In this document: piece by piece, positions 28,462 to 36,900 of the stretch
Position numbering within the stretch: position 1 is the first letter of the stretch
Layout: each line of letters starts with the position of its first letter
Source of the DNA: an uncultured Sphingorhabdus sp.
Lineage (GTDB): Bacteria; Pseudomonadota; Alphaproteobacteria; Sphingomonadales; Sphingomonadaceae
DNA length: 64,000 bases
NCBI GenBank assembly: GCA_947501885.1
Contig: CANMXN010000001.1
Span: 1,612,001 to 1,676,000, forward strand
Reading direction: 5' to 3'
Notes under the pieces: model-generated
What the model was told of the DNA's origin: nothing
The model's input: the letters and a program-made list of their open reading frames with translations, nothing else
Databases searched by the model: none
Program-made: the position numbers and the translations under genes

Positions 28462-29763
28462 TTATGAACGGCCCACACTAAAATATTCAAAGCCGATTTT
28501 CTTCATATCATCTGCAGAATAAATATTTCGAAGATCCACCAAAACATTGCCTACCATATCTGTTTTAAAACGCTGCATATCTAGCGCACGAAAAATATCC
28601 CACTCAGTCACAATAACAACTGCATCTGCGCCCTGTGCTGTTTCATAGGCATTTGTCATCATCTCAACATTGGGTAAGATAGTCGCTGCTTCCTCCATAC
28701 CCTCAGGATCATAAGCGCAAATATGGGCGCCAGCATCTTCTAGCGTTTGAACAATAGCAATAGACGGCGCATCGCGCATATCGTCTGTATTGGGTTTAAA
28801 GGTTAGGCCAAGCATTGCAATTTTTTTGCCGCGCACATCGCCGCCCATAGCTTCAATGACTTTACGCCCCATCGCTCGCTTGCGCTTGTCATTCACCTGT
28901 ACAACCGATTCCACGATTTGCATCGGACTCTCATAATCTTGTGCCGTTTTAATCAGTGCTAATGTATCTTTTGGAAAACAGGAGCCACCATAGCCTGGGC
29001 CTGCATGCAGAAATTTTGACCCGATACGATTATCAGACCCCATACCGCGTGATACATCTTGGACATTAGCGCCCACCTTTTCGCAAAGATCAGCCATTTC
29101 ATTGATGAAAGTAATCTTGGTCGCCAGAAAAGCATTGGCAGCATATTTAATCAATTCAGCGGTTCGGCGCCCTGTAAATAATAGCGGTGATTTGTTCAAA
29201 AATAAGGGGCGATACACCTCGCGCATGACATCATTCGCACGCTCATCCTCGCTGCCAATAACAATACGGTCAGGGCGTTTAAAATCATCAATAGCGGCGC
29301 CTTCGCGCAGAAATTCTGGATTTGATACCACGGCTATATCCAAATGCGGTGCCTTTTCACGCATAATGCGTTCTACCTCATCACCCGTACCCACAGGCAC
29401 AGTTGATTTATCAACGACCACAGCAGGGCCATCTAAATTTTCTGCTATTTCCTCTGCTGCTGCATAAACATAGGTCAAATCAGCATGGCCATCACCACGC
29501 CGCGAGGGCGTACCCACCGCAATGAATATAGCATCAGCCCCTTTGACAGCTTCTATTTTAGTCGTGAACGATAAGCGTCCAGCAACAACATTACGCCGAA
29601 CCAATTCCTCAAGGCCAGGTTCGTAAATTGGCATAATACCATTCTCAAGTGCTGTAATTTTTGAGGCATCTTTATCGACGCAAATAACATCATGACCAAA
29701 ATCAGAAAAACAAGCCCCTGAAACCAAGCCAACATAGCCAGTGCCAATCATTACTATTTTCAT
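28462..29763 (-). CDS. ugd: UDP-glucose 6-dehydrogenase
   Basis: It oxidises UDP-glucose to UDP-glucuronate with two NAD+. The NAD motif MIGTGYVGLVSGACFSDFGH is at residues 4-23. The middle domain has the VEVV-type KYAANAFLATKITFINE segment, and the catalytic Cys lies in GPGYGGSCFPKDT. The C-terminal domain has MLGLTFKPNTDDMRDAPS. The length of 433 is typical. UDP-glucuronate would feed the polysaccharide of this locus, and a uronic-acid-containing product fits the presence of a heparinase-fold protein nearby. The gene is convergent with the DegT gene. Confidence 0.96.
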   Translation of the reverse strand: MKIVMIGTGYVGLVSGACFSDFGHDVICVDKDASKITALENGIMPIYEPGLEELVRRNVVAGRLSFTTKIEAVKGADAIFIAVGTPSRRGDGHADLTYVYAAAEEIAENLDGPAVVVDKSTVPVGTGDEVERIMREKAPHLDIAVVSNPEFLREGAAIDDFKRPDRIVIGSEDERANDVMREVYRPLFLNKSPLLFTGRRTAELIKYAANAFLATKITFINEMADLCEKVGANVQDVSRGMGSDNRIGSKFLHAGPGYGGSCFPKDTLALIKTAQDYESPMQIVESVVQVNDKRKRAMGRKVIEAMGGDVRGKKIAMLGLTFKPNTDDMRDAPSIAIVQTLEDAGAHICAYDPEGMEEAATILPNVEMMTNAYETAQGADAVVIVTEWDIFRALDMQRFKTDMVGNVLVDLRNIYSADDMKKIGFEYFSVGRS

Positions 29764-29896
29764 ATATTCACCCGTTCATTGCTCTAAATATCCCTATGCC
29801 TTAGAAATATTAAAATAACAATTACGCAGCAGCAATTCTATGAGGATCTATTACAATTGAAATGCAAAATGATGCAAATTAACGCAGCATGATATG

Positions 29897-30568
29897 TTAA
29901 TAACTGCCAATGGCATCACGGATCAGCCCAATTGTACGCGCTCTAACAAATTTCTTATTAGCACCATAAGCCCGTGCAGGGAGCTGTGCTAATTTTTGGG
30001 CAAGGCCATTGGCCGTCTTCATTAATTCATCTTCTTCGACAGCCATATCCAAATATCCCGCCTTAATGGCATCCTCCACTCCATATATTTCGGACTGAAC
30101 CAAACTGCGTGTCATATAATGAGGGTTCAGCCTATCGCGCGGTAATTCAACCGCAAAAACGGGCAAATTCATATTATTGAGGGTTTCATTAGCACCAAAT
30201 TTATAATCGCCTTTGATGCCAATACGCGTATCACAAGCGCATAGAAAAAAGCTGCCCATTGCAATAGCATGACCGCTGCACGCCGCAATAATAGGCAATT
30301 TACTCTCATAGATACGGCAAAGCATTTCACTTGCATCGTCGAGCAATTTGCTCAATTCTTCCTTGCTAGCATTAGGGAGTTTCTTCAGGTTAAACCCGCC
30401 GCTGAATACGCCTTTACGCCCTGTAATAATTAGCGCCTTTGCATCACTTTCGGCTTGATCAAGCAACGCCATAAAAGCCGCCATCCAATCCCAATCAATC
30501 GCATTGGCTTTACCATCATCCAAGGTAATAGTGGCGATATCATCTGTAATGTTAATCGTCATGCTCAT
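29897..30568 (-). CDS. Crotonase/enoyl-CoA hydratase family protein
   Basis: The crotonase fold is visible in the N-terminus IATITLDDGKANAIDWDWM, the oxyanion-hole segment KGVFSGGFNLKKL, and the second one AACSGHAIAMGSFFLCACD. At 223 residues it is shorter than typical hydratases (about 260), with a reduced C-terminal helical part. The two active-site Glu residues of true hydratases are not obviously placed, so it may be an isomerase or another crotonase type. It is not part of a fatty-acid operon. It lies between ugd and an alpha/beta hydrolase gene, an interruption of the polysaccharide locus. Confidence 0.85.
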   Translation of the reverse strand: MSMTINITDDIATITLDDGKANAIDWDWMAAFMALLDQAESDAKALIITGRKGVFSGGFNLKKLPNASKEELSKLLDDASEMLCRIYESKLPIIAACSGHAIAMGSFFLCACDTRIGIKGDYKFGANETLNNMNLPVFAVELPRDRLNPHYMTRSLVQSEIYGVEDAIKAGYLDMAVEEDELMKTANGLAQKLAQLPARAYGANKKFVRARTIGLIRDAIGSY

Positions 30569-30630
30569 AATTTGTCCCTCTCAATTTAATTGAGTGATTA
30601 AATCACATGAAGCGTCACCCTTGTCAATAT

Positions 30631-31500
30631 TCAGCAAGGCTCGGGCGTTAAATATTGGTTGAAAAAGTTAATAGTGCGGTCAAAATATTCATCCGTCCTG
30701 ACGCCCGATGCACCGCGGTGACCATAACCATCCAATATCCACGCCTTACCCGATGCGTTAATAGCATTTTGTAGCTCATATGTCTCACCCGCTGGTGTAT
30801 ATTGATCATTGCCGCCACCAATTACCAATGATGCGCCTTTATAACGGCTCGCCGCATTTACAGGGCTGATATCACTGGGCCAAACACCATATCTAATGAT
30901 GGATTGATAGCTTAAAAAAGGCTCAATCAAGGCACCGCCAACAGGGCCCAATAAACTTTTAGTACGATTACCAACAGCCCGCCTAATATCAGGGAAAACC
31001 GCTTGCAGAACCATAGCTTCAGCCCGTAAAGGCCCATCTTTACCAATAAGCGCCGCCGCACCGCCTAATGACACACCCACCACGCCAATATTTGCCATAT
31101 TTTGTTTATCTTTCAGCCAAGAAAAAGCTGTATGCGCATCAATGGATTCATACACACCATAGCTTTTTTCTGCTTCATCAGATTGTCCATGACCACGAAA
31201 ATCAATCGCCATCACAGCATAGCCTGTTCGGTTCAACTCCCTAAAATGGGTGACAAACCGATCACGCCTTGCACCATTACCATGCAACAATAAAATCGCA
31301 GGACTATTGCTGCACGCCCCTGCTACATAACTCGCCTTAATGTTAAAACCATCTGGGGTTTTTAGCGTGATAATCTCCTCATTGGGTGCCATATCACGCA
31401 CTGCAGATGGCGTTGCTTGGTTAACGCGAGAAGATGCTGCGTAAATCAATCCTAAAAATATAAGAAAAGCTATGGTCAGAAATATCAGAAATTTACGCAT
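30631..31500 (-). CDS. Alpha/beta hydrolase with N-terminal signal anchor
   Basis: Residues 4-23 form a hydrophobic anchor or signal peptide. The hydrolase core shows the oxyanion region LLLHGNGARRDRF, the nucleophile elbow GVSLGG, and a late His in GYGHRG, with GGGNDQYTP carrying the likely acidic residue. This matches the BEM46/YfhR-type membrane serine hydrolases. The natural substrate is unknown. The gene follows the crotonase gene in the transcript order with a gap of about 60 bases, but no functional link is evident. Confidence 0.85.
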   Translation of the reverse strand: MRKFLIFLTIAFLIFLGLIYAASSRVNQATPSAVRDMAPNEEIITLKTPDGFNIKASYVAGACSNSPAILLLHGNGARRDRFVTHFRELNRTGYAVMAIDFRGHGQSDEAEKSYGVYESIDAHTAFSWLKDKQNMANIGVVGVSLGGAAALIGKDGPLRAEAMVLQAVFPDIRRAVGNRTKSLLGPVGGALIEPFLSYQSIIRYGVWPSDISPVNAASRYKGASLVIGGGNDQYTPAGETYELQNAINASGKAWILDGYGHRGASGVRTDEYFDRTINFFNQYLTPEPC

Positions 31501-31582
31501 GACATCTATGTAAGACGCTAGTTCTTAAAATCCAATATTTATAGTGAAATAGATCGCTACATTATATCACTGTAATGATATT

Positions 31583-32983
31583 TTAATGCCCAACGCTCTC
31601 ACCGCGTTCTAAGCCTGATAGAGCTAGCTGCTCATCAATTTGTGCCATCAAACGCTCTAGCCCTTCTTCGGATGATGCCTCTGCGCGAGCGACCAACACA
31701 TCTTGCGTATTGGATGCGCGCAATAACCACCAACCATCATCGGTATTCACGCGCGCACCATCAGTATTATTCACATCAGCACCATCAGCAGAGAGACGCT
31801 CTAACACCTCGTCAATCACTGCAAATTTGCGGCTCTCATCTACCTGAAAACGCATCTCTGGCGTATTTATCATCTCTTTCATACCGCTGCGAAGCTGCGT
31901 CACTGATTTACCAATATTAGCCGCTGCGCTCATTAAGCGAATGGCAGCATAAGGGGCATCATCAAATCCATAATATTCATGTTTGAAAAAGACATGTCCG
32001 CTCATCTCGCCGGCAAGCGGTGAACCAGTCTCCTTCATTTTGGACTTAATCAGGCTGTGGCCCGTTTTCCACATCAGAGGTTTTCCGCCCAGTTCATCGA
32101 CGCGATCATAAAGCGCCTGTGATGCCTTAACATCGGCGATAATGGTAGAATTTGGTAAAGCGTTAAGTACATCCTGCGCATAGATTTGAAGCAATTGATC
32201 ACCCCAAATAACACGACCCTCTCCATCAATAGCGCCGATACGATCCCCATCACCATCAAAAGCCACTCCAAAATCGAGCTTCTTCTCCGCGACAAGGGCT
32301 TTCAAATCCACCAGATTGGCTTCTTCGGTTGGGTCAGGGTGATGATTAGGGAATTTGCCATCAACATCAGTATACAAAAGGTGATGCTCCCCAGGCAGAG
32401 ATTTTACCAATTTTTCTATCACAGGCCCAGCCGCGCCATTGCCCGCATCCCAAGCGATTTTAAATTCTTGTGCAGGGGCCGCTTCCAAAATTCGCGCAAC
32501 ATAACGGTCCATAATATCAAGCGTCTCAGAACCCGCACTGCCACCGTCCCAATCCCCTGCCGACGCCATAGCACCCAGCTTTTGGATATCCGCGCCAAAG
32601 AAAGGACGTCCTTTAAACACCATCTTGAAACCATTATAGTTGGCGGGGTTGTGGCTGCCGGTTATTTCTATGCCGCCATCAACATCATCCAATATACATT
32701 CCGCATAATATAGCATCGGCGTTGGCCCCATGCCAATACGGACCACTGCTATACCGCTATCATTAAAACCTTGTACCAGAGCTTCCTCTAACATGGGAGA
32801 GCTTAACCGACCATCATAGCCAACAGCAACTTTCTTGCCGCCATCACGCGATAATAGGGTGCCAAAACCGCGCCCAATCGCATAAGCATCTTCTTCACCC
32901 AATGTTTCGCCGATAATACCCCTTATGTCATATTCGCGCAAAGTTGTGGGATGAAAGTCATGCGATGAAAGTTCAATATTCAT
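31583..32983 (-). CDS. Phosphomannomutase/phosphoglucomutase
   Basis: It interconverts the 6- and 1-phosphates of mannose or glucose, feeding GDP-mannose and UDP-glucose synthesis. The alpha-D-phosphohexomutase domains are clear: substrate loop LREYDIRGIIGE, active Ser in GIEITGSHNPANYNGFK, metal loop DFGVAFDGDGDRIGA, and sugar loop GEMSGHVFFK, then a phosphate-binding region late in the protein. The length of 466 matches AlgC-type enzymes. It closes the group of sugar-precursor genes for the polysaccharide locus, though the enzyme also has housekeeping roles. Confidence 0.94.
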   Translation of the reverse strand: MNIELSSHDFHPTTLREYDIRGIIGETLGEEDAYAIGRGFGTLLSRDGGKKVAVGYDGRLSSPMLEEALVQGFNDSGIAVVRIGMGPTPMLYYAECILDDVDGGIEITGSHNPANYNGFKMVFKGRPFFGADIQKLGAMASAGDWDGGSAGSETLDIMDRYVARILEAAPAQEFKIAWDAGNGAAGPVIEKLVKSLPGEHHLLYTDVDGKFPNHHPDPTEEANLVDLKALVAEKKLDFGVAFDGDGDRIGAIDGEGRVIWGDQLLQIYAQDVLNALPNSTIIADVKASQALYDRVDELGGKPLMWKTGHSLIKSKMKETGSPLAGEMSGHVFFKHEYYGFDDAPYAAIRLMSAAANIGKSVTQLRSGMKEMINTPEMRFQVDESRKFAVIDEVLERLSADGADVNNTDGARVNTDDGWWLLRASNTQDVLVARAEASSEEGLERLMAQIDEQLALSGLERGESVGH

Positions 32984-33050
32984 GAAAATGGCCTCGGTAA
33001 TATAATGTAAACGATAATGATAAAGGCAAAAAGCCTATAGCATAATACGA

Positions 33051-33485
33051 CTATTGGTCATTATTGTTTAATCGATAGTTTAGCAATATCTCTTTGGCGA
33101 TATTGATAGCTCTTGCATAATCTTCATCACCCCCGCGATCAGGGTGGTGTTGTTCAAGCAATTTTCTATATTTTGATTTGATCATCTGCTCATCATCAGA
33201 AGCTTTAACTCCCAATAATGCGCGCGCTTGTTGCACATCGTCTGGTATCGTTTTTACTTCTGGTTTTTCCCATTTTCCTTTTGGGTTGAGAAAAGAAAAT
33301 AAAAAACCTCGTCCTAAATAACCCGCTGCTGCACTCGCTATTGCACCAATAGGGAATTGCCCACGAGCAAACATAAAGAGAGCCAAACAAGCCAGAGCCA
33401 ATGGTAGCAAATGATGGCGTAATAATTTTCCTGTGAAATAAAGATAGGCAATAACCCCAATGCCAACAATCGCCAATATATGCAT
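33051..33485 (-). CDS. Membrane-anchored DnaJ-domain protein
   Basis: A hydrophobic N-terminal region (about residues 2-65, with two or three short helices) is followed by a C-terminal J domain (about 85-144) with ARALLGVKASDDEQMIKSKY and the essential HPD motif in HHPDRGGDED. It is similar to DjlA/TerB-less small J proteins of alphaproteobacteria. It would recruit DnaK at the membrane. The gene lies 11 bases downstream of the mipZ-type gene on the same strand and is likely co-transcribed with it. Confidence 0.88.
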   Translation of the reverse strand: MHILAIVGIGVIAYLYFTGKLLRHHLLPLALACLALFMFARGQFPIGAIASAAAGYLGRGFLFSFLNPKGKWEKPEVKTIPDDVQQARALLGVKASDDEQMIKSKYRKLLEQHHPDRGGDEDYARAINIAKEILLNYRLNNNDQ

Positions 33486-33496
33486 TTGGATATCCT

Positions 33497-34309
33497 CTAG
33501 GCTAGAATTTTATTGCGGGTCTCTTCTATATTCGCATTGGGTTTTATGAGTTCAGGCAGATTAAGCGCTCCCACCAATTCACGCAACTCTTGCCTTGCAA
33601 CAATATGGGCAGTAGCCAAATTGCCCAAATGGCCTTTATCAATCAATGTTAATCCTGATGGAAAAAGCTCTCGGTATATCACCCGCTCGTTTAAACCCGA
33701 TATAGGCCGAAACCCAGCACGCTTAGAGAGTTCTGCAACTGCATGCAGCATTCGATGTTGGTTACGTGCCTCGGTCTTATGCATGCGATTACGCAGCACT
33801 ATCCAATCAATGGTAATTCCATCAGCCTTGGCCCTTGCTTTGCGCGCATCCCAGATTAGTTCAGCATAAAAGCTTAATTTATTAACTTTATAAGTCTCAG
33901 GGTCCACTTGCCCAATCAAATCAAAGTCAACAAAGCTATCATTAATAGGCGTTACCAATGTATGCGAACGCGTGGCAACATAACGGGCAAATTTATCATC
34001 ACGGCCAGGGGTGTCGAACAATAAATAATCATGATCTTTTTCCAAGCGCTTTATCATCTGATCTAGCCGCGCAAGATTATCAGCCGTAAATGTTTCAACG
34101 GTGGCTGTCGGCAAAGTAACAGAACGACGCACCATAGTTTCTTGGCGGTTTTCAAGATAACGCGCCATTGTTCTTTGCCGTTTATCAAGATCAATACAAG
34201 CAACTCTGGCACCGCGATATGCCAAGGCAATAGCGACATGTATAGCCGTAGTCGACTTACCTGTGCCGCCTTTTTCATTGGCAAAAACAATACGATGCGC
34301 TCTGCTCAT
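33497..34309 (-). CDS. mipZ: MipZ-type ParA/MinD ATPase, division-site placement
   Basis: It is a dimerising P-loop ATPase that, in Caulobacter, forms a gradient from ParB-parS complexes at the poles and blocks FtsZ assembly away from midcell. The deviant Walker A is KGGTGKST at residues 13-20 (with the signature Lys), Walker A' is ACIDLDKRQRTMARY, and the Walker B region is YLLFDTPGRDD. The C-terminal part with IDWIVLRNRMHKTEARN is distinctive for MipZ rather than ParA. The size (270) fits. Two parS-like sites lie 20 kb away at 54.4-54.9 kb. It is divergent from panC. Confidence 0.92.
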   Translation of the reverse strand: MSRAHRIVFANEKGGTGKSTTAIHVAIALAYRGARVACIDLDKRQRTMARYLENRQETMVRRSVTLPTATVETFTADNLARLDQMIKRLEKDHDYLLFDTPGRDDKFARYVATRSHTLVTPINDSFVDFDLIGQVDPETYKVNKLSFYAELIWDARKARAKADGITIDWIVLRNRMHKTEARNQHRMLHAVAELSKRAGFRPISGLNERVIYRELFPSGLTLIDKGHLGNLATAHIVARQELRELVGALNLPELIKPNANIEETRNKILA

Positions 34310-34391
34310 GCAGCAATATACCCCTTATTTGGAAGATATCCCGCCCAAAGGATATATCCGACTCTATTCTCTATCTTGTTATTATCACTGC

Positions 34392-34421
34392 ATTAACCCT
34401 ATAAGCAAATCAATTAACCCT
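34392..34421. promoter_or_regulatory. Direct repeat ATTAACCCT in the mipZ/panC divergent region
   Basis: ATTAACCCT occurs at 34392-34400 and again at 34413-34421, 21 bases apart (two helical turns). Each contains TTAACC, part of the CtrA half-site TTAACCAT. It lies between the mipZ start (34309) and the panC start (34453). A regulator-binding site is plausible but unproven. Confidence 0.35.
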
Positions 34422-34452
34422 GTCTCTTAAAATCTCATAGGCTCTAACGATC

Positions 34453-35295
34453 GTGCACATTATCAATAATCTATCGGAGTTACGATCATATGTGGGGAGC
34501 CTGCGTAGCAATAATCAACCAATAGCCTTGGTACCAACCATGGGCGCCTTACATGATGGGCATCTATCATTGGTTCGAGCAGCACAAAAAGTTACCCAAA
34601 ATGTAATTGTGTCAATTTTTGTCAACCCTGCGCAGTTTAATCAAAATGATGATCTGCAAAATTATCCCCGTACCCTGCCGGAAGATGCAGAGAAGTTAAA
34701 AGCACTCGAGATTCCTGTCATTTGGGCACCCTCCCCATCAACCATTTATCCCGATGGATTTTCCACCAGCATGGCGATCAAAGGATTGGACCAAAACCTA
34801 TGTGGTGCAACAAGGCCTGGACATTTTAACGGCGTAATTTTGATTGTCGCAAAACTATTCAACCAAACAGATGCAGATATCGCTTTCTTTGGGGAAAAAG
34901 ACTATCAGCAATTGGCTATCATCAAGCAAATGGCACGCGATCTTGACTTTAATATCGACATCAGAGGTGTCCCAACAGTGCGCAATAAGGATGGCCTTGC
35001 ACTATCATCGCGCAACATACATCTTTCTGACGAACAATTAAGCGCCGCCAGTGCATTACCGCTGGCCTTACAAATGGCAGCAGCATCGATCAAAGAAGGT
35101 GAGAATATCGACAAGGCTATCGCTAGGGCCAGAGAAAATATGATAGCTGCTGGTTTTAATAGCATCGATTATATGGATTTGGTTGATGCCAAAACATTAG
35201 AAAAATTAAAACAATGGGATGGTGTCGAGGCAAGACTGCTCGTAGCGGCATTTATTGGCAATACTAGATTAATCGATAATATTAAAGTTAAGTAA
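34453..35295 (+). CDS. panC: Pantoate-beta-alanine ligase
   Basis: It joins pantoate and beta-alanine with ATP, giving pantothenate for CoA synthesis. Class I ligase signatures are LVPTMGALHDGHLSLV with the HxGH motif, VSIFVNPAQFN, FGEKDYQQL and LALSSRN near the KMSKS-like position. The length (280) is typical. The start is GTG (34453), which aligns with the family's short N-terminal strand. It is divergent from mipZ. panB is not in the window. Confidence 0.96.
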   Translation: MHIINNLSELRSYVGSLRSNNQPIALVPTMGALHDGHLSLVRAAQKVTQNVIVSIFVNPAQFNQNDDLQNYPRTLPEDAEKLKALEIPVIWAPSPSTIYPDGFSTSMAIKGLDQNLCGATRPGHFNGVILIVAKLFNQTDADIAFFGEKDYQQLAIIKQMARDLDFNIDIRGVPTVRNKDGLALSSRNIHLSDEQLSAASALPLALQMAAASIKEGENIDKAIARARENMIAAGFNSIDYMDLVDAKTLEKLKQWDGVEARLLVAAFIGNTRLIDNIKVK

Positions 35296-35316
35296 TTGTT
35301 TTTAAATTGTAATATT

Positions 35317-35334
35317 ATAGCATATTAATGCTAT
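35317..35334 (+). terminator. Hairpin downstream of panC
   Basis: ATAGCAT (35317-35323) pairs with ATGCTAT (35328-35334) around a 4-base loop. A run of seven T follows some 16 bases later rather than immediately. It may end the panC transcript, but the distance to the T run makes this uncertain. Confidence 0.35.
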
Positions 35335-35366
35335 TTACACTGTAGTGATGTTTTTTTACACCTGCG

Positions 35367-35381
35367 TTAACCATTTGTTAG
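35367..35381 (+). promoter_or_regulatory. CtrA-like binding site upstream of the Sel1-repeat gene
   Basis: TTAACCATTTGTTAG matches TTAA-N7-TTAA at all but the last base, and the first half is the exact half-site TTAACCAT. The site ends 46 bases before the ATG at 35428, a normal promoter-proximal distance. CtrA is the cell-cycle master regulator of alphaproteobacteria. Confidence 0.55.
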
Positions 35382-35427
35382 CCATCTTCTGGTGATTTGT
35401 CCTCAACAACTTATGAGAGGGCATGAA

Positions 35428-35724
35428 ATGGCTAATAGTAAAAAGAGTGCAGAATTTTTAATGGAGAGTCGTTTAAACGACGCCGCATTAGGCGATGCAG
35501 ACGCACTCTATGATTTGGGTGTTGCATTTTCAACCGGCAGCGGTGGTGTGGATGTAGATCTAATTGAGGCGCATAAATGGTTTAACCTTGCAGCCTTAAA
35601 TGGCAGTGAAGAAGCTATGACTTGCCGCGCTGAAATTTCCTATGAAATGACCGCACGCGAAATCGCAGAAGCACAACGCGATGCAAGAGCTTGGTTACAA
35701 TCTACACAGCAACGCGCAGCATAA
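35428..35724 (+). CDS. Small Sel1-repeat protein
   Basis: The 98-residue protein has a single Sel1-like helical repeat unit: ALGDADALYDLGVAFSTG followed by DLIEAHKWFNLAALNG with the characteristic A-hydrophobic-x-LG and AxxWFxxAA pattern. No signal peptide is visible, so it is likely cytoplasmic. The ATG at 35428 (MANSKKSAEF) with GAGAGGG six to seven bases upstream is preferred over a GTG at 35392 and an ATG at 35413. A CtrA-like box lies upstream. Sel1 proteins are adaptors in protein complexes; this one's partner is unknown. Confidence 0.82.
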   Translation: MANSKKSAEFLMESRLNDAALGDADALYDLGVAFSTGSGGVDVDLIEAHKWFNLAALNGSEEAMTCRAEISYEMTAREIAEAQRDARAWLQSTQQRAA

Positions 35725-35730
35725 CCAATT

Positions 35731-36900
35731 TTAACCGCGTTTAAATGGCCCCATGGAAGCCATAAATTCTATGTCTTGCGCTACGGCTTGTCGTTCGCGT
35801 AGCAAATAATCATCAATGGCTTCTCGAAAGCCAGGGTCCACAATATAATGGGCCGAATATATCGCAACAGGTTCATAACCACGCGCTAATTTATGCGCGC
35901 CCTGTGCACCCGCTTCGACACGCTGCAATCTATGGGCTATGGCCCAATCTATTGCTTGATAATAGCATGTCTCAAAATGCAGAAATTCTATATCGCGCTT
36001 TGCCCCCCAATAGCGGCCATAAAGACAATCAGGTCCAATAAAGTTTAGCGCCCCTGCCACTGGCTCATCATCTTGTATCGCCAAAAATAATAGCAATGTA
36101 TCGGCCATTCTCTCAGCAATAAGATCAAAAAATGATCGCGTTAAATAAGGCTGTCCCCATTTACGCGCACCCGTATCCAGATAAAACTCCCAAAAGACAT
36201 CCCAATGATGTGCCTTAATCTCAGCACCGCGTAATATTTCAAAGCGAACTTCTGATTGTGCGCTACGCCGCTCTTTACGAATATTTTTGCGTTTTCGTGA
36301 GGATAGTTTTGCCAAAAAATCATCAAAATTCTGATAACCTTGGTTACGCCAATGAAATTGACTATCATTACGAATGAGCCAATCATTCTGCCCAAACACC
36401 TCAATTTGGCTCGCATCTACAAAAGTTGCATGCGCAGAAGAAAGTCCATTTTCTTGCGCTACCATTTCAGCAGCACGCAACAAAGCAGGAGCATAAACAT
36501 TGTCACGAACCAATAACCGTTCCCCAGAGACAGGTGAAAATGGTGCTGCTATCTGCATTTTGGGATAATAGCGCCCACCCGCGCGCTGATAGGCGTCGGC
36601 CCACATATGGTCGAAAATATATTCGCCCTTGCTGTGGCTTTTCAAGTAAGATGGCATAACCCCCATTAACGCACCCCCATCATCACGAATGATAATTGGC
36701 GAAGAGGACCAACCACTGCCTGGCCCAACACTGCCAGAGTCTTCTAGGGTGCTTAAAAAAGCATGGCTAGTAAAAGGATTACCGCCACTGTTACAAGCAT
36801 CCCATTGCGCTGCATCCATTGATGCAACCGACGGTGCCAATTGCGCCACTATATCCTGATGTGAGCTTCCTTGGTCAGGGTTATCGATTTTTTCATCCAT
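35731..36900 (-). CDS. GNAT/FemAB-like family protein (COG3146 type)
   Basis: The protein shows the COG3146 pattern: NPFTSHAFLSTLEDSGSVG near the start, IFDHMWADAYQRAGGRYYPK in the middle, then SSRKRKNIRKERR, FWEFYLDTGARKWGQPYLT, and AGALNFIGPDCLYGRYWG with EFLHFETCYYQAIDWAI. Members are called peptidoglycan biosynthesis/recognition proteins, though activity is not established. The ATG at 36900 overlaps the stop of the phosphodiesterase gene (ATGGATGA), so the genes are coupled. An in-frame TTG at 36912 is less likely. It is the last gene of the RidA-GDPD-GNAT set. Confidence 0.88.
   Translation of the reverse strand: MDEKIDNPDQGSSHQDIVAQLAPSVASMDAAQWDACNSGGNPFTSHAFLSTLEDSGSVGPGSGWSSSPIIIRDDGGALMGVMPSYLKSHSKGEYIFDHMWADAYQRAGGRYYPKMQIAAPFSPVSGERLLVRDNVYAPALLRAAEMVAQENGLSSAHATFVDASQIEVFGQNDWLIRNDSQFHWRNQGYQNFDDFLAKLSSRKRKNIRKERRSAQSEVRFEILRGAEIKAHHWDVFWEFYLDTGARKWGQPYLTRSFFDLIAERMADTLLLFLAIQDDEPVAGALNFIGPDCLYGRYWGAKRDIEFLHFETCYYQAIDWAIAHRLQRVEAGAQGAHKLARGYEPVAIYSAHYIVDPGFREAIDDYLLRERQAVAQDIEFMASMGPFKRG

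Noticed and set aside
29764-29896. A possible small gene or RNA between ugd and the crotonase gene
   Set aside because: No open frame with a ribosome-binding site and no stable hairpin was seen.
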